From Bacillus sp. BA3 (GTDB lineage Bacteria > Bacillota > Bacilli > Bacillales > DSM-1321), in assembly GCA_002835675.1 (NCBI GenBank), contig PIZR01000003.1, positions 310,001 to 374,000 on the forward strand: a stretch of DNA of 64,000 nt, in the 5' to 3' direction. The notes beneath the pieces were generated by a model. The model was not told the DNA's origin. It did not search any database and was given only the letters and a program-made list of their open reading frames with translations. Position numbers and translations under genes: made by a program. Shown piece after piece: positions 27,802 to 33,954 of this stretch; the stretch's first letter is position 1; every line of letters begins with the position of its first letter.

Positions 27802-29238
27802 CTAGAGCATTCTTTTTTTTCGGCTTTTTTTCTCTTGGAGCCATTTTTTCAGGAAGATAAAGCCCAGGATGGCCGAAATGATGAGACCGCTTGTCGTTAC
27901 AATGACAGCTACCCATTCGTATAAGGTGTAATCCATATACGCTTTCCATGGTAATTTCCCTTTCCAATCTTCAATATATAGATTCATTCCGAATATCCCG
28001 GAGACTACCGTATAAATCGTTAGTATTTGCAAAAGATAATTACTTCTTTTCCCAGACAGTTTATCCTGATTTTGATAAAGGTAGGAAAGTGTTTCCTTCA
28101 CCTCACTGTAGAGAGGGGCAATCCTGAAGGCTTCATCCGTTTTTTTGAAAAGCTCTTTACCGATTGCCGTACTATTCACTTCAGTGAATAAGTACTTTGC
28201 AGAAAACTGAGTGATCATGAAAATCAGCTGTTCTGTATCCGATTGATCTTTTTCCACATCTATCTGGGAATGTTCATGAGCCAATTTGAGCAGTACGATT
28301 TTATAATAGAAGAAAAGCAACAATGAATAAAAATGCTGGCCATACATTTCGCTTGCCAGTTCCTGTTCCAGTTTACCTGTCGCTTTCGTGACACACGCGA
28401 AATGATACATGCTAGTTACATAATAGGTTTCCTTGCCCCACCTGTCATATACTCTTTCTTGATAATACTTTTCTATATAATCAGGATTTAATGCACCTAT
28501 ATATGGTTCACCATCATTGTCATACCCATTCAGTTCACTGATCCGGAATAAGTCATTTTTAGATATATCACGATCCTCAGGGAATGCCGTATAACTGATC
28601 ACGTACATCCTTTCATCGATGAAGAAGGGCAAACTGCCAAAATAGGTCGGGTCCGCTTGTTCTTCATCCATATATTCCTCAATTGGCGGCAATAGTTCAT
28701 TGAAGATGAAATCCTTCACTTGTTCATACTGATTTTCCCGACAGCCGACTTTCGTTTTTTCCTCATCATCAGCAATCGGTTCAAGGATTCGTAATGTATC
28801 GCCAAAATAGAGCACATCATCATAAGAAAGCCCTTCAGGTAAAGTAACACGAAGGTTCATCATGCCAATATGAAATGGGCATATGAAGATATCGATAGAG
28901 TTAATAATAAATGGGGTATTTAGATAGGGTGATTCGAAGGTACAATCAATATCCAGTTTTTTCGTGAAACGCCGCAAGCCTTCCTTCTGTTTGGCATTAC
29001 TCGGAAATAAAATTGGCTCGATGTAAGGCATGAAATACTTTTCCAGTTTACGGTGCGAAACTTTATGGCCACCGTAAAATTGATTTTGTTGTTCCATATC
29101 TTTCAAGTTCAAAAAAACGAAATTGTCCTCAAACAACTTTTCCACAAACTTTTCAATCTTATTTCCTTCAAGCGTAAATGGAAAAATGTACTGCTGGAAA
29201 GTTCGCTTCGTCGGATCATTCTTTACTTTCACATCCAT
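27802..29238 (-). CDS. CorA-like divalent cation transporter homologue
   Basis: 478 residues. A large soluble N-terminal part (about 400 residues) is followed by two C-terminal membrane helices, with the family GMN motif at the end of the first (GIFGMNLY) and a basic tail (KKSRKKRML). That is the CorA/ZntB layout, but the cytoplasmic domain is longer and diverged, with no other motif I can name, so ion specificity and even transport are uncertain. GGAGG lies before ATG. Its own terminator has been displaced downstream by a repeat element. Confidence 0.7.
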   Translation of the reverse strand: MDVKVKNDPTKRTFQQYIFPFTLEGNKIEKFVEKLFEDNFVFLNLKDMEQQNQFYGGHKVSHRKLEKYFMPYIEPILFPSNAKQKEGLRRFTKKLDIDCTFESPYLNTPFIINSIDIFICPFHIGMMNLRVTLPEGLSYDDVLYFGDTLRILEPIADDEEKTKVGCRENQYEQVKDFIFNELLPPIEEYMDEEQADPTYFGSLPFFIDERMYVISYTAFPEDRDISKNDLFRISELNGYDNDGEPYIGALNPDYIEKYYQERVYDRWGKETYYVTSMYHFACVTKATGKLEQELASEMYGQHFYSLLLFFYYKIVLLKLAHEHSQIDVEKDQSDTEQLIFMITQFSAKYLFTEVNSTAIGKELFKKTDEAFRIAPLYSEVKETLSYLYQNQDKLSGKRSNYLLQILTIYTVVSGIFGMNLYIEDWKGKLPWKAYMDYTLYEWVAVIVTTSGLIISAILGFIFLKKWLQEKKSRKKRML

Positions 29239-29365
29239 AAAATATATTCCTCCGATTAAACTGCGATTAACACAGGTTTAATTCATCTTGTTTCTTATAT
29301 TTACCCATGTATATACAAACAAAACGAAACATATTATAGAAAAAAAGTGGACAAATTATCCAAAT

Positions 29366-29472
29366 AAAAAAGATCCCCCAAGCATATGCATGGGGGCCAT
29401 CGAAAAGAGTTCTTCAACCCTCTTCACTTTAGGGTACTAGAAACTGATGTTTCTAATGAAAAATCCGATATT
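29366..29472 (-). ncRNA. Candidate small RNA with orphan terminator
   Basis: On the minus strand a possible promoter (TTTATC, 17 bp, TAAAAT at 29484-29479) is followed by hairpins TCCGA/TCGGA (29464-29476), TAGAAAC/GTTTCTA (29438-29455) and ACCCT/AGGGT (29417-29435). It ends in a CCCCCA/TGGGGG terminator with a T-run (29366-29396). No protein gene with a ribosome site fits this interval, and the CorA-like gene seems to have its own promoter further down. The terminator is clear; the RNA itself is inferred. Confidence 0.35.
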
Positions 29473-29586
29473 CGGACCATTTTAACATTTATTTTAAGTA
29501 TGATAAAATACGAAATTCCTCCATATTTGGGCTTTACCTCTTATAATCATCTAATAAATCCTTATATGCAGGGATTCACAGAAGAA

Positions 29587-29606
29587 AATATAACTACAGG
29601 AATATT
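29587..29606 (+). promoter_or_regulatory. 20-bp palindrome, copy 1 (putative binding site of the PlcR-like regulator)
   Basis: Perfect symmetric half-sites AATATNNCT / AGNNATATT (here AATATAACT-AC-AGGAATATT). It lies 91 bp before the 47-codon gene. A TTGCAA/TATCAT promoter-like pair with 19-bp spacing begins at its right edge, the position expected for an activator site. Confidence 0.6.
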
Positions 29607-29697
29607 TGCAAGATCTTCTGTTCATCCTTTTATCATTAAAATCACGTTTTAACTAAGAAAAAAATGGGTAAATAAAAAAAAGCAAAGGAGAGACATC

Positions 29698-29841
29698 ATG
29701 AAATCCGATAGCAATAAACAACACTTTAAATTTTTTGAAAGAACAAATAACGCTAAACCAAGTAAGCGGAAACAAATGAGCGATTTCATTAAAAAGAAAA
29801 TGAATGCTCAAAACAGTCATTTAAATGGCAAAAACTCATGA
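29698..29841 (+). CDS. Small basic protein of unknown function (47 residues)
   Basis: An ATG preceded by AAAGGAG at 7-base spacing opens 47 codons ending in TGA inside a terminator stem. The product is hydrophilic and basic (KFFERTNNAKPSKRKQ, then DFIKKKMNAQNSHLNG), with no signal peptide or membrane segment. I do not recognise it. The good ribosome site, the immediate strong terminator and the upstream 20-bp palindrome argue that it is a real gene and a target of the neighbouring peptide-sensing regulator. Confidence 0.65.
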   Translation: MKSDSNKQHFKFFERTNNAKPSKRKQMSDFIKKKMNAQNSHLNGKNS

Positions 29842-29867
29842 CATGTGGGATGTCATGAGTTTTTATC
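29831..29867. terminator. Bidirectional terminator between two small genes
   Basis: Perfect 14-bp stem AAAACTCATGACAT / ATGTCATGAGTTTT with a 5-base loop; serves the plus-strand 47-codon gene and the convergent 105-codon gene. Confidence 0.88.
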
Positions 29868-29869
29868 TT

Positions 29870-30187
29870 TTAAAATGCGATTTCATTACCTTGAAGATTG
29901 TGCTTCACACATTTCTTGATACCGATTACATTCAAAAAATGTTGAATCTTCTTCATCGAGGTCGCCTGATATTCATCTACAATGGAAAACTCTTTAAGAT
30001 AAGCGATTTTTTCTTGTACATCTGTATCTATATGATCTTGGCTGGATTCTTTATCATCTGATTTTTTGCATGTGTACACCACAGCTTCACCAATTTTCCT
30101 GGTTGCCTTATCAAAATAAAAAGAAAACACAATGGCACATTCATCATCGTAAAAAGAGGGTTGAACTTTCATATTAATATCAATCAT
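29870..30187 (-). CDS. Hypothetical protein (105 residues)
   Basis: 105 residues, acidic in the middle, predicted cytoplasmic, with no motif I recognise (begins MIDINMKVQPSFYDDE, ends KHNLQGNEIAF). A GAGAGGTG site lies 8 bases before ATG. It converges with the 47-codon gene on a shared terminator, and a copy of the 20-bp palindrome lies about 130 bp upstream of its start. It is therefore a candidate target of the PlcR-like regulator; its function is unknown. Confidence 0.6.
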   Translation of the reverse strand: MIDINMKVQPSFYDDECAIVFSFYFDKATRKIGEAVVYTCKKSDDKESSQDHIDTDVQEKIAYLKEFSIVDEYQATSMKKIQHFLNVIGIKKCVKHNLQGNEIAF

Positions 30188-30318
30188 TAACCTTACACCT
30201 CTCTCCGTTTTGTTATATACACTATAACAAAAGCATTAAAAGGAAATAGGCGTTACAAACTACGCTCACGTTTCTTCAACACCTACCAAATGGACCTTAC
30301 ACCCCCCATTCATAGATA

Positions 30319-30338
30319 ATTATAACTACAGGAATATG
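30319..30338 (-). promoter_or_regulatory. 20-bp palindrome, copy 2
   Basis: ATTATAACT-AC-AGGAATATG: the same half-site pattern with one mismatch per side. Fourteen bases (TATAACTACAGGAATA plus flanks) are shared with copy 1. Located upstream of the 105-codon gene. Confidence 0.5.
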
Positions 30339-30369
30339 CGCAAAAGAATAATCATCATTTAATAATAAT

Positions 30370-30395
30370 AAAAAAAACATCTTCAATTGAAGATG
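30370..30395 (-). terminator. Terminator of the signalling-peptide gene
   Basis: An 18-base perfect palindrome CATCTTCAATTGAAGATG followed by eight T on the minus strand, 31 bases beyond the peptide stop. Confidence 0.88.
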
Positions 30396-30425
30396 CTTGA
30401 ATGATTGATAAGAAGCTTCATTTAT

Positions 30426-30539
30426 TTATTTATATAAACCTGGAAGTTCTGCGTAAAGGCCTGGTAATTCGCTTGGGACAATAACAAAAGCAGCGATGAT
30501 AAGAAAAGATACGACTAATGCTTTAGTACTTTTTTTCAT
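30426..30539 (-). CDS. Putative secreted signalling-peptide precursor (PapR/Phr-like), 37 residues
   Basis: ATG with a near-perfect AAAGGAGG 7 bases upstream opens 37 codons: a lysine start (MKKSTK), one hydrophobic export segment (ALVVSFLIIAAFVIV), then a short C-terminal part SELPGLYAELPGLYK holding the hexapeptide ELPGLY twice. That is the architecture of RNPP-family pro-peptides (PapR, NprX, Phr), which are exported, trimmed and re-imported to bind a TPR receptor. It is divergent from a PlcR-like receptor gene 196 bp away and has its own terminator. Not on any list I know under this sequence; assignment is by architecture and context. Confidence 0.75.
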   Translation of the reverse strand: MKKSTKALVVSFLIIAAFVIVPSELPGLYAELPGLYK

Positions 30540-30585
30540 AGGTCATTCCTCCTTTTCTTTTAAAAAAATATTGGTTAAAATAGAA

Positions 30586-30605
30586 AATAATTCTATAGTT
30601 ATATT
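30586..30605 (-). promoter_or_regulatory. 20-bp palindrome, copy 3, before the peptide gene
   Basis: On the minus strand AATATAACT-AT-AGAATTATT, one mismatch from the symmetric pattern, 47 bp before the peptide start. It overlaps a possible -10 (TATAAC) with ATGACT 18 bp upstream. Confidence 0.55.
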
Positions 30606-30679
30606 TAACCACAATTCTTAAAGTCATATATTTCGACTAAAGAATCTATTTAAACCGTTCAGGACCTGTACATACCGCT

Positions 30680-30708
30680 TTCACCGATTTTTCATAACAA
30701 AATATAAC
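30680..30708 (+). promoter_or_regulatory. Putative promoter of the PlcR-like regulator
   Basis: TTCACC, 17 bp, TATAAC. The -10 lies inside palindrome copy 4, which suggests autoregulation. Confidence 0.4.
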
Positions 30709-30720
30709 TCTAGGCATATT
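30701..30720 (+). promoter_or_regulatory. 20-bp palindrome, copy 4, before the regulator gene
   Basis: AATATAACT-CT-AGGCATATT, perfectly symmetric in the conserved positions. It ends 2 bases before the AAGGAG ribosome site of the regulator gene. Confidence 0.6.
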
Positions 30721-30735
30721 TTAAGGAGAATCAAA

Positions 30736-31629
30736 ATGGATTTTTTTGCAGTTGGACAAAAGATCAAAGAGCTACGTAAACAAATCGGGCTTTCCCAGGA
30801 AGAGTTGGCAACCGGTATTTGTACACAAGCACAGATCAGTAAGATTGAAAAGGGCGATGTCTATCCATATGCATCCACTCTCTACTTAATTTCCCAACGT
30901 TTAGGCGTTGATGTAAACTATTTTTTCGATATTGGAATGACCCCTAGGCTGGATTACGTGGAAGAAGTGATTTATCAATTAAAAATAGCCAGAAGAACCC
31001 GAAATTATGAGGAAATGCAGCAAATTGTAAAGGCTGAGGAAAACAGTCCCCTCTTTCTTCAAAATAAAAAGAATCATCAATTGATTCTTTGGCACAAGGG
31101 AATATACGAATATGAAAAAAATAAAGATTTAGATAAAGCCATAGAATTCATCAATAAGGCCATCTCCATTACTCATACGACCGATAAAATTTATTCGGAA
31201 CGGGAGCTTGAAATCCTAAGCAGTCTTGGTGTAATGTATGTTGCCGAAGAACAATACGAAAATGCATTTGCCTTGTTAAGGAAAGCTTTAGATCACTTGA
31301 AAGCCCTGCCCTTCTTGACGGATAAAACGCTAAAGACGCGCCTATCCTATAATTTTGGCAGAGTGCTAACACGCCTTGGCCGATACGGAGAGTCCATTGC
31401 CTGCTGCCAAGATGCCATAAAGTGGTGCCTCGAACATGATCAATTATATGCTTTAGCGGATTTACATTACCATTTAGGATACAATTTTGAACTCGTAGGT
31501 AACTTTGAAGAGGCAAAAGAGTACTTGGAAAAATCTGCGTTTCTATTCAAATTACAAAAAAACCATACCTTTGTTACATTCATCAACAAAAAGCTGGACA
31601 GTTGGAAGAACGAAATGAAAATAAACTAA
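30736..31629 (+). CDS. PlcR/NprR-type transcriptional regulator (HTH plus TPR, RNPP family)
   Basis: 297 residues. The N-terminal HTH_3 domain is at about 8-62 (IKELRKQIGLSQEELA, then QISKIEKGDVYPYASTLYLISQRLGV). The rest (about 70-297) is all-helical with TPR-like repeats (DKAIEFINKAISI, YENAFALLRKALDHL, YGESIACCQDAIKW, FEEAKEYLEKSAFLF). Length and layout match PlcR-like quorum-sensing receptors that bind a re-imported peptide. AAGGAG precedes ATG. It is divergent from the 37-codon peptide gene, and both promoters carry the same 20-bp palindrome. Activator or repressor mode is not decidable here. Confidence 0.85.
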   Translation: MDFFAVGQKIKELRKQIGLSQEELATGICTQAQISKIEKGDVYPYASTLYLISQRLGVDVNYFFDIGMTPRLDYVEEVIYQLKIARRTRNYEEMQQIVKAEENSPLFLQNKKNHQLILWHKGIYEYEKNKDLDKAIEFINKAISITHTTDKIYSERELEILSSLGVMYVAEEQYENAFALLRKALDHLKALPFLTDKTLKTRLSYNFGRVLTRLGRYGESIACCQDAIKWCLEHDQLYALADLHYHLGYNFELVGNFEEAKEYLEKSAFLFKLQKNHTFVTFINKKLDSWKNEMKIN

Positions 31630-31632
31630 TTC

Positions 31633-31674
31633 TATAATTTGGAGCCATTTCCCCGGGAATGGCTCCAAATTATA
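31633..31674 (+). terminator. Hairpin after the regulator gene
   Basis: A 17-bp perfect stem (TATAATTTGGAGCCATT and its complement) 3 bases beyond the stop. It lacks a clear T-run because a dispersed repeat starts at its right foot. A diverged partial copy (AAATTGAGCCATT) follows the repeat at about 31838. Confidence 0.65.
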
Positions 31675-31850
31675 GACAAACTCGATGCCTCCAGTCACTC
31701 GCTTTCCGCGGGCGGTCCGTTCTCGGGTCCTATGCGCCTGCGGGTCTCCACTTGACGCTCTTCCCCCGCAGGAGTCTCGCACATTGTTCCAATCTACTTT
31801 GTATTAAATTTATATATAGAACCCCTTTTGTCTACAAATTGAGCCATTCA
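31671..31850 (-). repeat. Dispersed GC-rich repeat element, copy 2
   Basis: Core 31697-31797 is the reverse complement of the element at 40.4 kb (shared GAGACTCCTGCGGG-type and GGACCGCCCGCRGAAAGCGAGT-type blocks). The outer ends TAGACAAACTC and TTGTCTACAAATTGAG are inverted. Short frames inside it are not genes. Confidence 0.75.
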
Positions 31851-32328
31851 ACAGGAGTATATAATTTCTCACACTCATCATTTCCAAAACCTCTAATCTA
31901 CATTTTAAATTCCAAGCCAAAATGAAGTATAATAAAGAGATGCTTCAAAAAAGCAATTTTAAAAAAGATTCCTGCCTCATCACTTGGTATTGTGAAGCGT
32001 GATGAGGATGAAGGTTTTGAGGCATGTTAAAGTGATTGCCAGTTATTCCTGTTTATATCCGAACCGCTTATATTCAAGGGGATTTTTGACGATATTGACT
32101 TTTACAGGGTCTTTATGAATATACGGCTAGAAGCATTGATGGTTTGTTCGATTAAATGGATTAGAACGTAAAGAGAACGGCCATAGTCCGGCATTCGATC
32201 TGGGATGTAATTTATGCACCCAAAGAAATAAGCCCAGGCGGGATTACGATAAGTTAAAGAACTGATGGTTCATGATCATACAAAAATATAATTTTGGTAT
32301 ACAGGGCTTGTCCCTGAAGGAGGAGAGT
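31851..32328 (+). other. Long non-coding leader region before the SWIM gene, possibly structured
   Basis: About 480 bases without a convincing gene. A TATAAT box lies at 31929-31934. Downstream are a 9-bp stem CCTCATCAC/GTGATGAGG (31975-32007), a nested GCCTCA/TGAGGC pairing and CTGGG/CCCAG around 32200-32236. The SWIM gene starts well beyond. This could be a long 5' leader or an RNA gene; it matches no class I recognise. Confidence 0.35.
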
Positions 32329-33954
32329 ATGGAGCGGGAGTTGTTGTTAGTTGGGGAGCGGCTGGCGGAATTTTTGGAGGCCGGGGATCCGGAAGATTCG
32401 GATGTGGTGAATCAAGGGCTCCAGTTATACCGTCAGGGGCTCGTTGATATTAAAGAAGAAGCGGCGGATACGATTGCAGCTGAGGTACAGGATGTGACAC
32501 GCTTTAAGGCCAGGCTGAATCTGCTCTTCCCTCAGGATGGAAGCTGTACATGTGATTCAAGGTTCATTTGCCGGCATCAAATGGCCGTTTTCTTTTCTGC
32601 ATATTCTGAACACGCTAGTGTTTCCGAATGGCTGAGCGATTGGAAAGCACCAAAAAAAACCTCAACGGCCCAAGCACTGCAGCAAGTGAAACCGGCAAGT
32701 GAATTACTTAAACAGGCGGCAGGGAAATCCATCATCTTAGATAAAAGCTATCCATCATGGAAGCAATTCGTGAATGATGAATTTGCTGAACATGTGGAGC
32801 CTCATATAGGCGAGGCTACTTATATGATTGAAAATCACATACAAACTTACTTTAAACGCCTTAGCTCAAAAGCTCCAATGGAAAGGGAATGGAAATTACT
32901 TTATCATTTCGTTACCCAATTTTGCACGATGCAGCAGACACTGAGAATGATTCAGCTGCATAAAAGTGAGACGCAAACGATCAGGGTCTTTTATGCACTT
33001 GCCGTCGACCTTGCAGAGGAGCTTCATGAAACGGTACAGCCGCTTAGCAGGCAAGCGAGGCCCTTCGCCTTTGATCCCTTCGTTTTTAGCATCAAGGAAG
33101 ATGTAGCTAAACTGCTGGATGGAGGAGAAGGCCTCGAATACGAAAAGATCGACCTTTACCGGGAGATATGGAGCTACTTATTCTCCAACTCCTCATGGCG
33201 TAAAGAGGAACTGGAACGAATCAATAAAGAACTTCCCGAGAAGTATATGGGCACCACTGAGAGGACGTCCTATTCCCTCGCAGCGATTCACCTATCCCTT
33301 TTGGAGAACCATGATAAACAAGCAATTGGGCTTCTTCATGAATTGAAGAACGAAGCCTGTCCATACATTTTTTATTGGCTGAATCTCTTGGCTGAATCCG
33401 ACAACCGGGCACGGGCTATCCCTTTCATTGAATTCATCAATAATAATGTCCAGGAGTTCCTTGCCGGTTTATCCGATTATTATAAACGGGTAGATTTCGT
33501 CCGTACCTTTACGACTTTAATTAACAGTTGCTGTTATAAATTAAAACGGACCGATTTGCTTGAGAAATTTTACAGGGCAACCCTTCCGCACAGCTATTGG
33601 AACTATGCAAACTTCCTTTTTGAACAAGGACAATATAAAAAATGGGTGGAGATGCATATTTACTCAGAAATCAGCATTGACTTAATCAGCAGTGAATCCA
33701 TCAAAGAAGTGGTCTCAAAAGAACCGGAACTAATCCTGCCGCTTTATTATCATGCGGTCCAGGAAAAAGTTTCTTTGAAAAATCGGCCTGCTTATAAGCA
33801 AGCTGTCCGTTATTTGAAAAGGATGCGCACCATCTATAAGAAGAGCAAAAAGGAAGACGTATTCGAACGTTATATACTTTATGTAGCAGATTCGACCAAA
33901 CGGCTTCGCGCTTTCCAAGAAGAACTAAAAAGGGGTAAGCTTATCGATGTTTAA
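32329..33954 (+). CDS. SWIM zinc-finger protein, YwqB-like
   Basis: 541 residues from the ATG with AAGGAGGAG upstream; an in-frame ATG 19 codons earlier has no ribosome site. The SWIM motif CxCx(5)CxH is at Cys73, Cys75, Cys81 and His83 (SCTCDSRFICRHQ). The rest is helical without another known motif. It overlaps the SNF2 gene by 8 bases. The same pair occurs in B. subtilis as ywqB/ywqA. SWIM domains bind DNA or proteins, so it probably works as partner of the translocase; the process is not established. Confidence 0.82.
   Translation: MERELLLVGERLAEFLEAGDPEDSDVVNQGLQLYRQGLVDIKEEAADTIAAEVQDVTRFKARLNLLFPQDGSCTCDSRFICRHQMAVFFSAYSEHASVSEWLSDWKAPKKTSTAQALQQVKPASELLKQAAGKSIILDKSYPSWKQFVNDEFAEHVEPHIGEATYMIENHIQTYFKRLSSKAPMEREWKLLYHFVTQFCTMQQTLRMIQLHKSETQTIRVFYALAVDLAEELHETVQPLSRQARPFAFDPFVFSIKEDVAKLLDGGEGLEYEKIDLYREIWSYLFSNSSWRKEELERINKELPEKYMGTTERTSYSLAAIHLSLLENHDKQAIGLLHELKNEACPYIFYWLNLLAESDNRARAIPFIEFINNNVQEFLAGLSDYYKRVDFVRTFTTLINSCCYKLKRTDLLEKFYRATLPHSYWNYANFLFEQGQYKKWVEMHIYSEISIDLISSESIKEVVSKEPELILPLYYHAVQEKVSLKNRPAYKQAVRYLKRMRTIYKKSKKEDVFERYILYVADSTKRLRAFQEELKRGKLIDV

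Larger units (their letters stand above)
29239..29697. other. Non-coding region between the CorA-like gene and the 47-codon gene
   Basis: 459 bases that hold, from left to right, the probable corA-like promoter region (TATAAT on the minus strand near 29329), a terminator facing left without a protein gene before it, three small hairpins and one copy of the 20-bp palindrome. An 88-codon plus-strand frame here runs through these elements and lacks a ribosome site, so I do not call it. Confidence 0.6.

Noticed and set aside
29239..29400. Mg-sensing M-box in front of the CorA-like gene
   Set aside because: None of the conserved M-box segments could be found, and a TATAAT lies downstream of the terminator, suggesting the gene has its own promoter.
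29386..29652. 88-codon plus-strand frame before the 47-codon gene
   Set aside because: Its start lies in the terminator hairpin, it spans three small hairpins and the 20-bp palindrome, and has no ribosome site.
29698..31629. Toxin-antitoxin or phage lysis-lysogeny (AimR-AimP) module
   Set aside because: No integrase or phage genes are near, the small products do not resemble toxins, and the HTH-TPR plus peptide layout fits a chromosomal PlcR-like system better; AimR-like behaviour cannot be fully excluded.
31552..31782. Minus-strand frame reading MRDSCGGRASS...
   Set aside because: It lies on the GC-rich dispersed repeat and the 3' end of the regulator gene; this is a common false gene call on this repeat family.
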